Assembly (NCBI GenBank): GCA_965199235.1
Contig: CBDAQU010000001.1
Coordinates: 1-64,000 of the forward strand
Source: BOG-908 sp965199235
Lineage (GTDB): Bacteria; Pseudomonadota; Alphaproteobacteria; Acetobacterales; Acetobacteraceae
Length of the DNA: 64,000 bases
Direction of reading: 5' to 3'
Shown: positions 17,301-26,281 of the stretch, in pieces
How positions within the stretch are numbered: position 1 is the first letter of the stretch
Layout of the letters: each line of letters begins with the position of its first letter
Notes under the pieces: generated by a model
Told to the model about the DNA's origin: nothing
Seen by the model: the letters and a program-made list of their open reading frames with translations, nothing else
Databases searched by the model: none
Translations under genes and position numbers: made by a program

Positions 17301-18236
17301 GTGACTGACGGCGGCGCCCCCGCCTTCCGCATCCTTAGCCTCGACGGCGGCGGCGCCAAGGGGTTCTACACGCTCGGCGTGCTCCGAGAAGTCGAGGGTC
17401 TCGCCGGGAAGCGGCTGCACGAAACCTTCGATCTGATCTTCGGAACGAGCACCGGCGCCATCATCGCCTCGCTCCTGGCGCTGGGGCATTCGGTCGACGA
17501 AGTTCACGACCTCTACAAGACCCACGTCGTCAAGATCATGAAGCGCAAATCTGCCACGGATAAATCCGCCGCGCTCGGTGAACTTGCGCGCGAGGTCTAC
17601 GGTGATCTCGGATTTGACAAGGTCAAGACCGGCATCGGGATCGTCTCTACCAAATGGGATTTCGAGCGGCCGATGATCTTCAAGGCCGATCCTGGCCAAG
17701 CTCATGGCCGCAAGGGCACCTTCGTGCCCGGCTTCGGCGTGCCCATTGGTGAGGCGGTCATCTCATCCTGTTCGGCTTATCCCTTCTTCAACCGCAAGCT
17801 CGTCACCACCGCGAAGGGCGATAAACTTGAATTGGTCGACGGAGGCTATTGTGCGAACAATCCGACGCTTTACGCCATCGCTGACGCTCTCGAAGCGCTG
17901 GAGCAGCCGAAGCACGCGTTACGCGTTCTGAGCGTAGGTGTCGGTGTCTACCCGCAACCCAAGCCGACGACGTTCAGCAAGATGTGGCTGGCGCGCTACC
18001 TGCAAAGCGTCCAACTCCTGCAGAAGACACTGGAGATTAACACGCAGTCGATGGATCAGCTGCGACAGGTCCTCTATCGCGATGTCCCGACCGTGCGTAT
18101 CAGCGAGACCTTTGAAAAACCCGAAATGGCGACCGATCTCTTCGAGCACGACCTCGACAAGCTGAACCTCTTACGGCAGCGCGGCGGCGAGTCCTTCGCC
18201 AAGTGCGAAGCGGCTGTTGCGAACCTCTTGGCTTGA
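17301..18236 (+). CDS. capV: Patatin-like phospholipase, CapV-type CBASS effector
   Basis: Patatin-fold serine hydrolase of 311 aa expected to degrade membrane phospholipids when activated by a cyclic nucleotide. The catalytic features are complete: oxyanion loop LDGGGAKGF near residue 15, nucleophile GTSTGA near residue 49 and the dyad Asp in VDGGYCANNP near residue 179. It is followed six bases later by a CD-NTase gene, the standard effector-cyclase order of short CBASS operons. The start is GTG at 17301; no start lies between it and the conserved GGG motif. No ubiquitin-like or E1/E2 accessory genes accompany it, so this would be the minimal (type I) layout. Confidence 0.88.
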   Translation: MTDGGAPAFRILSLDGGGAKGFYTLGVLREVEGLAGKRLHETFDLIFGTSTGAIIASLLALGHSVDEVHDLYKTHVVKIMKRKSATDKSAALGELAREVYGDLGFDKVKTGIGIVSTKWDFERPMIFKADPGQAHGRKGTFVPGFGVPIGEAVISSCSAYPFFNRKLVTTAKGDKLELVDGGYCANNPTLYAIADALEALEQPKHALRVLSVGVGVYPQPKPTTFSKMWLARYLQSVQLLQKTLEINTQSMDQLRQVLYRDVPTVRISETFEKPEMATDLFEHDLDKLNLLRQRGGESFAKCEAAVANLLA

Positions 18237-18242
18237 GACCGT

Positions 18243-19136
18243 ATGGCAATATCCGAAGCTCAGCTCGAGACGTGGTCGCATCAGGGGTCTGTGGCGCAAT
18301 CCGCCTCAACCTACGAGACACTCCAAAAGTCACTCGAACAACCGACCGCGCCCTATGCGAACCGCAGCTACACAGCTTTTCTGCAAGGCTCCTACGCGAA
18401 CGCCACCAACATTTACGCCGACAGTGATGTCGACATCGTCGTGCGGGTGGACTCGGTCTACTACTCCGACACGACCGAGCTCACGCCGGAGGACAAAGCC
18501 AGATACGACGCCAACTTTTCACCGGCGCAATATAGCTGGGCCAAGTTTCGCGAGGAGGTCATCGAGCAGCTGACCCGCATCTATGGCGCCGCCGTCAAGC
18601 CAGGGAAGAAAGCTATCTTCGTTGCCGGCAACGGTCAGCGGCGCGACGCTGACGTGGTGCCGGCCGCCGAGTTTCGCCGCTACTTCGAATACGCCAGCGC
18701 CATCGCCCCGCGCTACGCCGAAGGCATCTGCTTTTGGCTTCCCGATGGCACACAGATCATCAACTACCCCAAGCAACACTCGGCCAACTGCACGGCCAAA
18801 CATCAGTGCACGGGCGCCTGGTTCAAGCCGGTCGTGCGTATCGTCAAGAACATGCGCAACACGATGACCAGCAGAGGCTTGATCTTGGACGGCTCGGCGC
18901 CGTCCTACTTCCTTGAAGGCATGCTCTACAACGTGCCCGACAGTTCGTTTGGGGTCAGCTACGGCCAGACGCTCGTCAACGCGATGAACTGGCTTCGGGC
19001 GTGTGACCGCTCGAAGCTGGAATGCGCCAACGAACAGTATTTTCTGCTCCATCCCACTTCGCCCGTGACATGGCGACGCGAGCAGTTCGAGGCCTTTCTC
19101 GACGCGCTGATCAGCTTCTGGAACGCCGGCGGCTAG
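18243..19136 (+). CDS. CD-NTase (CBASS cyclic oligonucleotide synthase)
   Basis: cGAS/DncV-like nucleotidyltransferase of 297 aa. The active site is complete: GSYANATN (the GS motif) near residue 49, SDVDIVV with the two metal-binding aspartates near residues 61-64, and the third aspartate in RRDADVVPA near residue 136. The family senses phage infection and makes a cyclic di- or trinucleotide that activates the neighbouring effector. It is six bases downstream of the patatin gene and so co-transcribed. The product nucleotide cannot be read from sequence. Its 3' end overlaps the 3' end of the opposite-strand cyclase-like gene by about 26 bases. Confidence 0.88.
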   Translation: MAISEAQLETWSHQGSVAQSASTYETLQKSLEQPTAPYANRSYTAFLQGSYANATNIYADSDVDIVVRVDSVYYSDTTELTPEDKARYDANFSPAQYSWAKFREEVIEQLTRIYGAAVKPGKKAIFVAGNGQRRDADVVPAAEFRRYFEYASAIAPRYAEGICFWLPDGTQIINYPKQHSANCTAKHQCTGAWFKPVVRIVKNMRNTMTSRGLILDGSAPSYFLEGMLYNVPDSSFGVSYGQTLVNAMNWLRACDRSKLECANEQYFLLHPTSPVTWRREQFEAFLDALISFWNAGG

Positions 19137-20073
19137 CCGCCCTCCCAGCATCCTGACAGCTGGAAGAGTTGACGAGGGCCCCGGCAACGCTCTCACCTGA
19201 GGGAGCAGCCGAGCCGGCTCGTTTGGCTTCCCACGCCTCGACACGCCGTCGCGCCCCGGCCGCCTCGCGAGAGAGGCGTGGCAGCGCTTCGATCGCCGCG
19301 CAATTGTAAGGATGTGCCTGTCGGTAGCGTGCCCGCGCCGGCATACCTGCAAACAGGTTGATCGCAGCCTCATATCGCCGATGGAGCCAGAGGTATTTGT
19401 CGGCCACGCTCGGCTCGTCATGCGCTAGCCCCGTGCGGATTAGTCCCGACAAGGTGCTAAGGTAATCGGGATAGATGTCGTCGTCGCAGCCAGCAATCTC
19501 GACCACCGGCTGCCACGAGACATAGTCGAAGAACAGGCGCCCGTCAGCGTCCTCGGTAATGAACGAGCGAACATATTCTTCTTCGTCGTTCGAGGAGTGA
19601 TCCTCGTTGCGCTGCCGCCGCGCGAGCGGGATGACGGCGGGATCGATGATGATACGGGGATATCGCGCCTCCTTCGATTCCATCTCGTAGGCCCGCACCA
19701 TCGCCGGTCCGACCACGTGTCGTCGGGTATGATGGAGGTCGCCAATCGTGACCGCACCGCGGAGTAGATAGCCGCGCTCCGCAAGCGCAATCACCGTGAG
19801 TGCCATCGTGTTCAGCATCCAGAACACGCCGGATTCCTCGGTCACGCGGTAGGAGAGGACAACTGAGTCCGAGAACTGGGTTACGCGCTGGCTCGGGAAG
19901 GTTGCGCCTTCACCAATCCGGCCGATGTCGTCCATCGCGGCGAGTAGGCGGCGGAGCTCGGTGCGGTCGCGCTCGGTGGCCGCGACCACTTCCTTGAATC
20001 CCAGGAAGTCGATGAACAGTATCAGCCGACGTTCGTAGCGCGGCTCTTTGCTCCGCACCGGCAACTTACTCAA
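19111..20073 (-). CDS. Class III nucleotide cyclase-like protein
   Basis: Protein of 320 aa whose first 180 residues look like a class III adenylate/guanylate cyclase fold: LILFIDFLGFKEVV supplies the first metal aspartate, TQFSDSVVLSYR the second, and RGYLLRGAVTIGDLHH the following strand pair. Pycsar defence cyclases (PycC) belong to the same superfamily and make cCMP or cUMP, but I cannot confirm membership. No TIR or membrane effector with a cyclic-nucleotide pocket is adjacent. The gene is convergent with the CD-NTase and overlaps it, and its last 20 or so residues, rich in Arg and Ser, are read across that overlap. An alternative is a non-catalytic member of the fold. Confidence 0.6.
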   Translation of the reverse strand: MSKLPVRSKEPRYERRLILFIDFLGFKEVVAATERDRTELRRLLAAMDDIGRIGEGATFPSQRVTQFSDSVVLSYRVTEESGVFWMLNTMALTVIALAERGYLLRGAVTIGDLHHTRRHVVGPAMVRAYEMESKEARYPRIIIDPAVIPLARRQRNEDHSSNDEEEYVRSFITEDADGRLFFDYVSWQPVVEIAGCDDDIYPDYLSTLSGLIRTGLAHDEPSVADKYLWLHRRYEAAINLFAGMPARARYRQAHPYNCAAIEALPRLSREAAGARRRVEAWEAKRAGSAAPSGESVAGALVNSSSCQDAGRAASRRRSRS

Positions 20074-20776
20074 GGCGGAGCCCGTGGAATTGGCGCGTGT
20101 TTACCGGCGAGCGCACATAGTCTCCGCGGTTGTGTCGAGCAAGGCGGCAATGAGCCGGTCTTCTAGCTAGCGCCACCATCTCGAGCCGCAGTGTGTGGTT
20201 GTTGCTCATCCTGTATAGCGCGAACCGAGCGGTTCGCACACGAATATGGCCTCGTGAAGCGTCGCACTACGGATTGACGCGACCTCGATGGCACGCGAGG
20301 GCGCCGGCGTCGCCAGGCTGGAACTGCCATGCCGGATCGGCGGCAAGGCAAGGCGGTCCATTCCGCGTGCGTGGGCGAATTGAGCTCCGCCGCGAGCACG
20401 CAACAGGCGCTAAGGGCGGTATAGCGGCAAAGAAAACGTTCGAAAAACAGCCACTGCGAGTATTGCTCGATGTCATCTGAGATCTCTGAGTGGTGACTGA
20501 TTGGGCGAAGTTGCCGTTCTTTGAGTGATCCCAACTATAGGCCAGTCGTGAGATTCTTCCGTCTTGCGACCATTTTCAGGCGCGTCCGCTTTACGCTTCC
20601 ACTTGCTCCGAAGCGGCCGGTCCGCTTCCGGCCAGTTCTTGCCGCAAGCGCACGGCGCTTCGCTAAGCTGTTCACCTTTAATGGAGTTGCGGATTACGTC
20701 TTATGTTCGAAACAGCCGTAGTCCGGAGGTCGCAACGCGGCTGTCCGTTTTGAAATCTATAGGCTGAGTCGTCACT
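20074..20776. other. Gene-free interval left of the Zorya block
   Basis: About 700 bases with no convincing gene on either strand; the open frames are short and resemble no family. It contains one copy of a 40-bp dispersed repeat (20605-20644). Confidence 0.5.
20605..20644 (+). repeat. Dispersed 40-bp repeat, copy 1
   Basis: 34 of 40 positions match the segment at 39758-39797 in the same orientation. It contains an internal inverted repeat, AAGCGG-N5-CCGCTT. Similarity may extend left (TTACGCTTCCA here, TTATGCTTCCA in the other copy). Confidence 0.6.
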
Positions 20777-21799
20777 CTACCTGCCTTGCCTTCCTAACCA
20801 CTCAACGTCCTGCGTCTGTGAACCTTTGATTCCAACAAGCAGGTTCCAGCAATGGGCCTGGGTGTCGAAGCGGGCATAGGCGCGGCCGAGATCGTTTCGT
20901 CCTGTGTTAACGTGACGCTCCCACCACCGTTCGGCGCCGCGGAGCATTTTCCAGCCCTCCGGGCGGCTTCCGGATAGGGGCAGTTCTGCAATTGCGCGCA
21001 GGGTACCGGTGCGGGTAGCGAATTCCCCGGTTATGACGAGGAGAGTGTCGCGCAGAAGCAGCACGTCTGGCCGCAAGGCGGCAAGAGCTTCGGCGAGCTC
21101 GTCCTTCAGCTTCAGCGCCCCACGGGTGACCGGCGCTGGCCCTGCCGCCAACCGGGCCTCGAAGGCATCTGCGCGGGCAACTGCCTCCTGCAACTCCGCA
21201 TACGGCACTGTGGCTTGCACCGGCAGTTCGGGAATTTGCTTTGCGGGCGCGCTCACCGCGGCTGCGCTTTCCATCCGCGTCAGGACAGCCCGTAAACCGG
21301 CAAGCTCCACCCGCATGTCGGCGAGGCGTTGTTCGAGCAGGCCGATCCGAACGGTGGGATCGATTTCGGCCGCCTTTCTGCCCGGAGTCGCCAGTAAGGT
21401 GGCGATCAAGCTGGGATCGAGCGATCCGTCGCAGCGGAGAAAGAAGTCAAAATCCTGGCCGTCCACCGGTTCGCCGAGCCAGCGACCATGCCGTGAGACC
21501 ACCGTGCCATGGCCGATGAGGGCGAATCGGGCGGCTTCCAGCGCGGCCGAGTCCCCCTGGATCAGTACCCAGCTCGCCTCCTCCCCGGCGAGCACCGCAT
21601 GGGATGACGACATCAGGCGGGCTTTGGGCATGCCAATGTCGATCGTTTCTCCCTGGCCTGCGTCGGGGAGCAATGGGTAGAGCACGCCACGCCACCAAGC
21701 GCCGGGTGAGCCGTCAGGTAGCGTACCCGTGCGACACGGCCAGCGCTGGACAGGCCGATGGCCGTCCATCACGGCCACTTCTATCTCAACCGTAATCAA
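20777..21799 (-). CDS. Unknown protein divergent from zorA, predicted coiled coil
   Basis: No family recognised. The product is about 340 aa if it starts at the TTG at 21799 (frame reads ITVEIEVAVMDG) or 331 aa from ATG 21769. The middle part (PTVRIGLLEQRLADMRVELA, later KLKDELAEALAALR) has heptad-like leucine spacing, suggesting a coiled coil. The C-terminal 100 residues are rich in Trp and Arg (EGWKMLRGAERWWERH, TQAHCWNLLVGI). Its start abuts or slightly overlaps that of zorA on the other strand, so the two share one control region. Standard type I Zorya has only ZorA-D, so this could be an accessory component or a regulator; both are inference. Confidence 0.6.
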   Translation of the reverse strand: MITVEIEVAVMDGHRPVQRWPCRTGTLPDGSPGAWWRGVLYPLLPDAGQGETIDIGMPKARLMSSSHAVLAGEEASWVLIQGDSAALEAARFALIGHGTVVSRHGRWLGEPVDGQDFDFFLRCDGSLDPSLIATLLATPGRKAAEIDPTVRIGLLEQRLADMRVELAGLRAVLTRMESAAAVSAPAKQIPELPVQATVPYAELQEAVARADAFEARLAAGPAPVTRGALKLKDELAEALAALRPDVLLLRDTLLVITGEFATRTGTLRAIAELPLSGSRPEGWKMLRGAERWWERHVNTGRNDLGRAYARFDTQAHCWNLLVGIKGSQTQDVEWLGRQGR

Positions 21800-23934
21800 T
21801 GCATATGACCCCTGCCGCAACCGAGGCGGTGCCGGCAGGATCATATTTTAGCATGCTGAATTCCGCGCTGCACGCTCTGGCTCCGATTATCCGGACCGAT
21901 ATCTTCATCCTTGGGGTGGCAGGGCTTCTAGTCGTTTGGGCGGGCTGGTCTGGCTGGTCGCTTCGTCGGCAGACCGGGCGCGTCCGGAGCGCCTTTGCTG
22001 AGGCCAACCGCGATTTGGGTGCGGCGGCCGATCCGATCGCGTTTGCATCCAACTATGAGGCCGCGTCAGCTGCCCTTGGCCGAAACCCGCTTCTGGGCGG
22101 AGCCTGGCGTGGGTTCAGCCATACGCTGATCATTCCGAGCGGTGCGAACCGCCCTATTTTTGCGACTGCAGACGCAGCAGGCTGGTTCGACCTCGGTAGC
22201 ATTTATCGGCGCGCCGGCAGTGACTTGAGATACCATGCGGCGCTGCCGGGTCTTCTTGTCGGCGCAGGGCTGCTGTTTACCTTCCTCGGGTTGGCGGTCG
22301 GGCTGTCTGCAGCAAGTGACGTGGTGGCTGAGGGGGTGGATCAGCTGAGGCGCAATGCGGCGCTGCGCGATTTGCTGGGCGCTGCCTCCGTCAAGTTTGT
22401 GACCTCGCTGGTCGGCCTCTTCTTGTCGATCATGTATGCGCTCTTTCGCAAGAGCCAGCTGCGAGCGGCTGAGCGGGCCCAGGCGACGTTGCTGGACGCG
22501 CTGGGTGAGCGGCTGCCGCTGCGGCTGCCTGCATCCCTTCAGGCGGACGCCAATGCGCTAGCCGAACGGCAATACGCGGAGATTCAGCGGATCGGCACGG
22601 ATTTCTTCGTCAATCTTGGCGCCACGCTGGAGCAGAAGTTCGGGGAAGGCCTGGAACAGCATATCGGCCCGCTCGCCGAGGCGATTCGTACGCTGACGGA
22701 GCGCCTCGCCAATCAGAACGAGGGCGCCATGGAGAGGATGCTCGAAGGTTTTGTGCAGCAGCTCAAGGGAGAGACCGGCAAGAGTATGACCGGGACCGCG
22801 GAAAAAATCAGTGCCCTTGCCGACCAGCTTGGCGGGCTCGAAGGCGGCATGAAGATGGCGGCCCAAAGCATGTCCGATGCCGCTGCCATGGTGGCGCAGA
22901 ACCTGGCGGATGGCACAAAGAATGCCCTCGGTGACGTAACGGAACAGGTTGCGGGGCTGGTTGCGGAACTGCGCCAAGCGGCACGGGAGGCAGCACAGAA
23001 CAGTCAGGCAGCCGGCGCGGCGCAGAGGCTCGCCGGCGATGCGGCCGCGCGCGACCTGGAAGACACCATGCGCAGGGCGGCGGACGGCCTTGAATCGACG
23101 GCAGCGACGATTGCCCAGACGATGGGCACCGGCGCCGCCGATGCCAGCCGCCGCCTTGTGGAGGCGACCGAGGCAATGGGCCGCGATCTGCGCGAGGTGC
23201 TGCTTGGATTTGGCGCAACGCTGGATGCGACTGGTGCGGCTCTTACGCAAGGTGCTGCGGCAGGTGGTGAAACCCTGCGCGGTGCAGCTGCCGGGATGAG
23301 CGGCGATCTGGCTGCCGCTGCCTCGGGATTGCGCGATGCCGGCGAGGCGGCAGGTGCTGCATTGCGTCGTGGCGGGTCTGACGCGAGCGCTGGCATGACA
23401 GAGGCGGCTGGGACACTGGTTCAGGGCGCCTCCGGCCTGAGCGATCGCCTGTCGGCACTTGGGTCGTCGGCCACCAGTCTCGCCGACGGCGCTCGCGCAC
23501 TCAGTCAGTCGGCGCGCGATGCCGCCGCCCCCCTGGCATCAAGCGCGGCGAGCTTGGCTGAGGCGGGAGCGGCCGCGCGCGATGCTGCGAGGCCACTGGT
23601 GGCGGTGGCGGAGGCAATGGGTGCGGCCATGGCTGGTCTTGGCATCGCTGCTTCAGCCATGTCGGCAGCGCACGGGCAAGCCGACGCGCTGGCGCTGCGC
23701 CTCGGGACCGCTGCGGAACGCTTTGATCGGGTGGATGGAACTCTTGCCACCACGCTGCGGGCGCTCACACAGGGATTGGACGGCTACCAGGAACAGATCA
23801 CAAGATTTATCCGCGAGATGGATGGTGGGCTTGCACGGAGCGTGAGCCAATTGAATGCGCTGGTGAAGGAGCTTGAGAGCACGATTGCCGATAGCAACGA
23901 GATGCCACGCCGGCAGGCGGGACGATCGACGTGA
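21799..23934 (+). CDS. zorA: Zorya ZorA, MotA/TolQ/ExbB-like membrane motor subunit
   Basis: Inner-membrane subunit of the Zorya anti-phage motor, 711 aa. Hydrophobic segments lie near residues 33-52 (FILGVAGLLVVWAGW), 147-172 (GLLVGAGLLFTFLGLAVGL) and 195-215 (FVTSLVGLFLSIMYALF), matching the MotA/ExbB fold. After residue 220 comes a roughly 490-residue alanine-rich helical tail, the long cytoplasmic tail known from ZorA. The start may be 21799, 21805 or 21853 (MLNSALHAL). It overlaps zorB by four bases (GTGA). ZorA and ZorB are thought to form a proton-driven stator that senses envelope perturbation. Confidence 0.9.
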   Translation: MHMTPAATEAVPAGSYFSMLNSALHALAPIIRTDIFILGVAGLLVVWAGWSGWSLRRQTGRVRSAFAEANRDLGAAADPIAFASNYEAASAALGRNPLLGGAWRGFSHTLIIPSGANRPIFATADAAGWFDLGSIYRRAGSDLRYHAALPGLLVGAGLLFTFLGLAVGLSAASDVVAEGVDQLRRNAALRDLLGAASVKFVTSLVGLFLSIMYALFRKSQLRAAERAQATLLDALGERLPLRLPASLQADANALAERQYAEIQRIGTDFFVNLGATLEQKFGEGLEQHIGPLAEAIRTLTERLANQNEGAMERMLEGFVQQLKGETGKSMTGTAEKISALADQLGGLEGGMKMAAQSMSDAAAMVAQNLADGTKNALGDVTEQVAGLVAELRQAAREAAQNSQAAGAAQRLAGDAAARDLEDTMRRAADGLESTAATIAQTMGTGAADASRRLVEATEAMGRDLREVLLGFGATLDATGAALTQGAAAGGETLRGAAAGMSGDLAAAASGLRDAGEAAGAALRRGGSDASAGMTEAAGTLVQGASGLSDRLSALGSSATSLADGARALSQSARDAAAPLASSAASLAEAGAAARDAARPLVAVAEAMGAAMAGLGIAASAMSAAHGQADALALRLGTAAERFDRVDGTLATTLRALTQGLDGYQEQITRFIREMDGGLARSVSQLNALVKELESTIADSNEMPRRQAGRST

Positions 23935-24809
23935 ACGACAATGGCCTGACCGAAACCGACGGCGAAGGCTATTTCGCTTCCGTCAGCGACCTGATGGTCG
24001 GCGTGCTGTTCGTGTTCCTTCTGATGTTGACAATCCTTGCGCTGAATTTCCGTGATGATAGCGCACAGCTCGACGCGTTGAAGGCCGAGGCGGCAAGGCA
24101 GACACTGGCCGCACAGCATCTGCGCGCCATCAATCTTGCCATGAAAGAGCGCCTGGCGGAGGCGGCAACCGCTCTGCGGCACGAGTTGCGCGACCGCGAG
24201 GCCGCGCGGGCTGGCCTGCTCGCGCGACTGGCGACGAAGCTGCAGGAAGGCGGGATCAAGTTCTCGCTCGATCAGCGCTCGGGTGTTCTCCGGCTGTCGG
24301 ATTCCGTTCCTTTTGCAACAGGCCGCAGCGATCTGACCGACGAGACGCGCCGCACATTGCTTGTACTTGGGCGCGTGCTTGGCGATGTGCTGCCATGCTT
24401 CGCGGCTGCCGAAAGCCGTCACGGCTGCCAGGCGGATGATGCGCCAATTCTGGAAACGGTCCTCGTCGAAGGTCATACTGACAGCCAGCCCTATCCGAAG
24501 ATGACGGCGCTTCAATCCGAGCAGGAAAACGACCGGCTGTCTGCAGAACGCGCACTAACAGTTTTTACAGAATTGCGCCAGCGTCAGGCAAGTCTCGATG
24601 GCTTGCATAATCCGTCGGGTCAGCCTCTGCTCGGCATTTCTGGCTATGGTCAGCGGCGTCCGCTGCCGCCTGCCGATGGGACAGCGGAGGCTGAGCTGAC
24701 CCGCAATCGCCGCATCGATATACGGTTCGTACTCGCATCGCGCACATCCGATGAGCTCAAGGCGTTGCTCGACAATATCGACCGGCTGCAGAAGACCCAG
24801 ACACCATGA
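23931..24809 (+). CDS. zorB: Zorya ZorB, MotB/OmpA-like stator subunit
   Basis: Partner of ZorA, 292 aa. A single transmembrane helix near residues 20-40 follows SVSDLMVGVLFVFLLML; the aspartate before the helix is the candidate proton-carrying residue, as in MotB and ZorB. The C-terminal half is an OmpA-like peptidoglycan-binding domain, with VLVEGHTDSQPYP and RNRRIDIRFVL. It starts at GTG 23931, overlapping zorA by four bases, and ends overlapping zorC by four bases (ATGA), so translation of the operon is tightly coupled. Confidence 0.9.
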   Translation: MNDNGLTETDGEGYFASVSDLMVGVLFVFLLMLTILALNFRDDSAQLDALKAEAARQTLAAQHLRAINLAMKERLAEAATALRHELRDREAARAGLLARLATKLQEGGIKFSLDQRSGVLRLSDSVPFATGRSDLTDETRRTLLVLGRVLGDVLPCFAAAESRHGCQADDAPILETVLVEGHTDSQPYPKMTALQSEQENDRLSAERALTVFTELRQRQASLDGLHNPSGQPLLGISGYGQRRPLPPADGTAEAELTRNRRIDIRFVLASRTSDELKALLDNIDRLQKTQTP

Positions 24810-26281
24810 GCGAGACAAGAACGGCGATCGGGGAGTTGGAAGCGTGGACGTCCGCCCTTAAGCGAGTGCCCCCGCCGCGTGTCCAGCCAGAATGTGTCCA
24901 ACTGGCTAATCTTATTCCGACAGATGCACCGCCGGTGAAACCCTCCGGAGATGTTCTGAGCAGACTGCTACAGGACCTGCAACAGGCTTGCGACGCTGGT
25001 GGTGTTGCAAGTGTTCCGCCGCGCCTAATGCGTAGCGCCCCTCTTGTGTTTTGGCACGGCAAAGAACCTGCTGCAGCAATCCCTGGGCTTCTGGACGAAT
25101 TTGTCACGCGAACGATGCTATCGGGACAGCCGCGCTCGCGCTGGCTTCGGACATTAATTGAGGCGTGGCTTCATGACTTTGCGCCGAATCGTATCCGGCA
25201 TCCAGAAGCAGGCCGAGCCATCTCGACAATGCTTTCACGCTGCCCGGATGAGTCCAGCCTCGTATTCTGGCGGCGCGCCAACCAGGAGTATACGCTATTC
25301 GATGCGGCCGAGGGCCCAAGACGCGTCGGGCGCGCGTTACTTGAAGGCAAGCAGCAGCCCGGTGAGATTTTAGAACGAACTGGAATGAACGAACCGCTGC
25401 GGGCGGTTGGTGGCTTCTATCGTCATGCCATCTCTGAACTCCTCAACGCGTTACCGCGCGCTTTGCAGTCTCAACACGCGCCGCGCGCATGGGAGCGTGC
25501 CGCTGGGCTGCTGGAAGTGAGGCTCACTGAGCGCGACCGTCAAGGCCGAGTAGTTGAGAAATCGGCACTTCGGTTTCCTGATTATGCGGGCCCTACTGCA
25601 CTTGCTGCCTTGGCACCCTGGCTGAGTGGGTCCACCGGATCAACGGCGCCGCGCGACGCGGTCAAGACATTTCTGGTGAGAACGATCGGCGATCCGCGGC
25701 TCTATCCCCAACGCTGGGCTGGTGCCACTGATGCCGCAATCGCACTGATGCGAAGTTGGTTGGCCGCGGATTCACTCGAGGCCTTCCTTTCTCTTATTAG
25801 TCAAAACAATGATGATCAGCAATGGCGGTATCGGCAGGCATTTTGGCGCGCATGCATGCAACGCATTCCGAACATAGAGGTCTGGGTGGTGCTTGGTGCA
25901 GCAATCGCTGACCGTGCAGAAGCTCACCGCGATCTCAACGGATCGTTCGGGCGCCTTGAATCTCCTGCGGATCAAGCAGTGTTGCTGATTGGTCTCGGCA
26001 ATCTGGTCATGAGTGAGTGGAGCAACGTCGGTGCCGTTCGCGCTTGGGCGATTGAAGACAAGTTGTGTCCGAAGCTCTATGGTAAGAACTACACTGGGGC
26101 AGCCTTGCGCGAGCGGGGACTCAATTTTCCCGACCACCCCGCGACCGGAAAGGGTGGATCACACGATGGCGCGGGCCTGTGGCACAGGAAGCCCGAGCGC
26201 GGTTTGTGGCAAGGGTGTGCCGCAGCACTGTTACGGAACCGGCTAAATATTACGCTGACACCAGCGGATTACATGCCATGA
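24806..26281 (+). CDS. zorC: Zorya ZorC, EH-signature domain protein
   Basis: Cytoplasmic component specific to type I Zorya, 491 aa. Identification rests on position (between zorB and the SNF2-like zorD) and a C-terminal EH-signature pattern: EWSNVGAVRAW, then GKGGSHDGAGLWHRK. ZorC is reported to bind DNA and act with ZorD in the cytoplasm after the membrane motor is triggered. Both ends overlap neighbours by four bases. The N-terminal half is not recognisable by eye. Confidence 0.82.
   Translation: MSETRTAIGELEAWTSALKRVPPPRVQPECVQLANLIPTDAPPVKPSGDVLSRLLQDLQQACDAGGVASVPPRLMRSAPLVFWHGKEPAAAIPGLLDEFVTRTMLSGQPRSRWLRTLIEAWLHDFAPNRIRHPEAGRAISTMLSRCPDESSLVFWRRANQEYTLFDAAEGPRRVGRALLEGKQQPGEILERTGMNEPLRAVGGFYRHAISELLNALPRALQSQHAPRAWERAAGLLEVRLTERDRQGRVVEKSALRFPDYAGPTALAALAPWLSGSTGSTAPRDAVKTFLVRTIGDPRLYPQRWAGATDAAIALMRSWLAADSLEAFLSLISQNNDDQQWRYRQAFWRACMQRIPNIEVWVVLGAAIADRAEAHRDLNGSFGRLESPADQAVLLIGLGNLVMSEWSNVGAVRAWAIEDKLCPKLYGKNYTGAALRERGLNFPDHPATGKGGSHDGAGLWHRKPERGLWQGCAAALLRNRLNITLTPADYMP

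Noticed and set aside
17301..19136. Type II or III CBASS
   Set aside because: No E1/E2-like Cap2, Cap3 protease, HORMA or TRIP13 gene is adjacent; only effector and cyclase are present.
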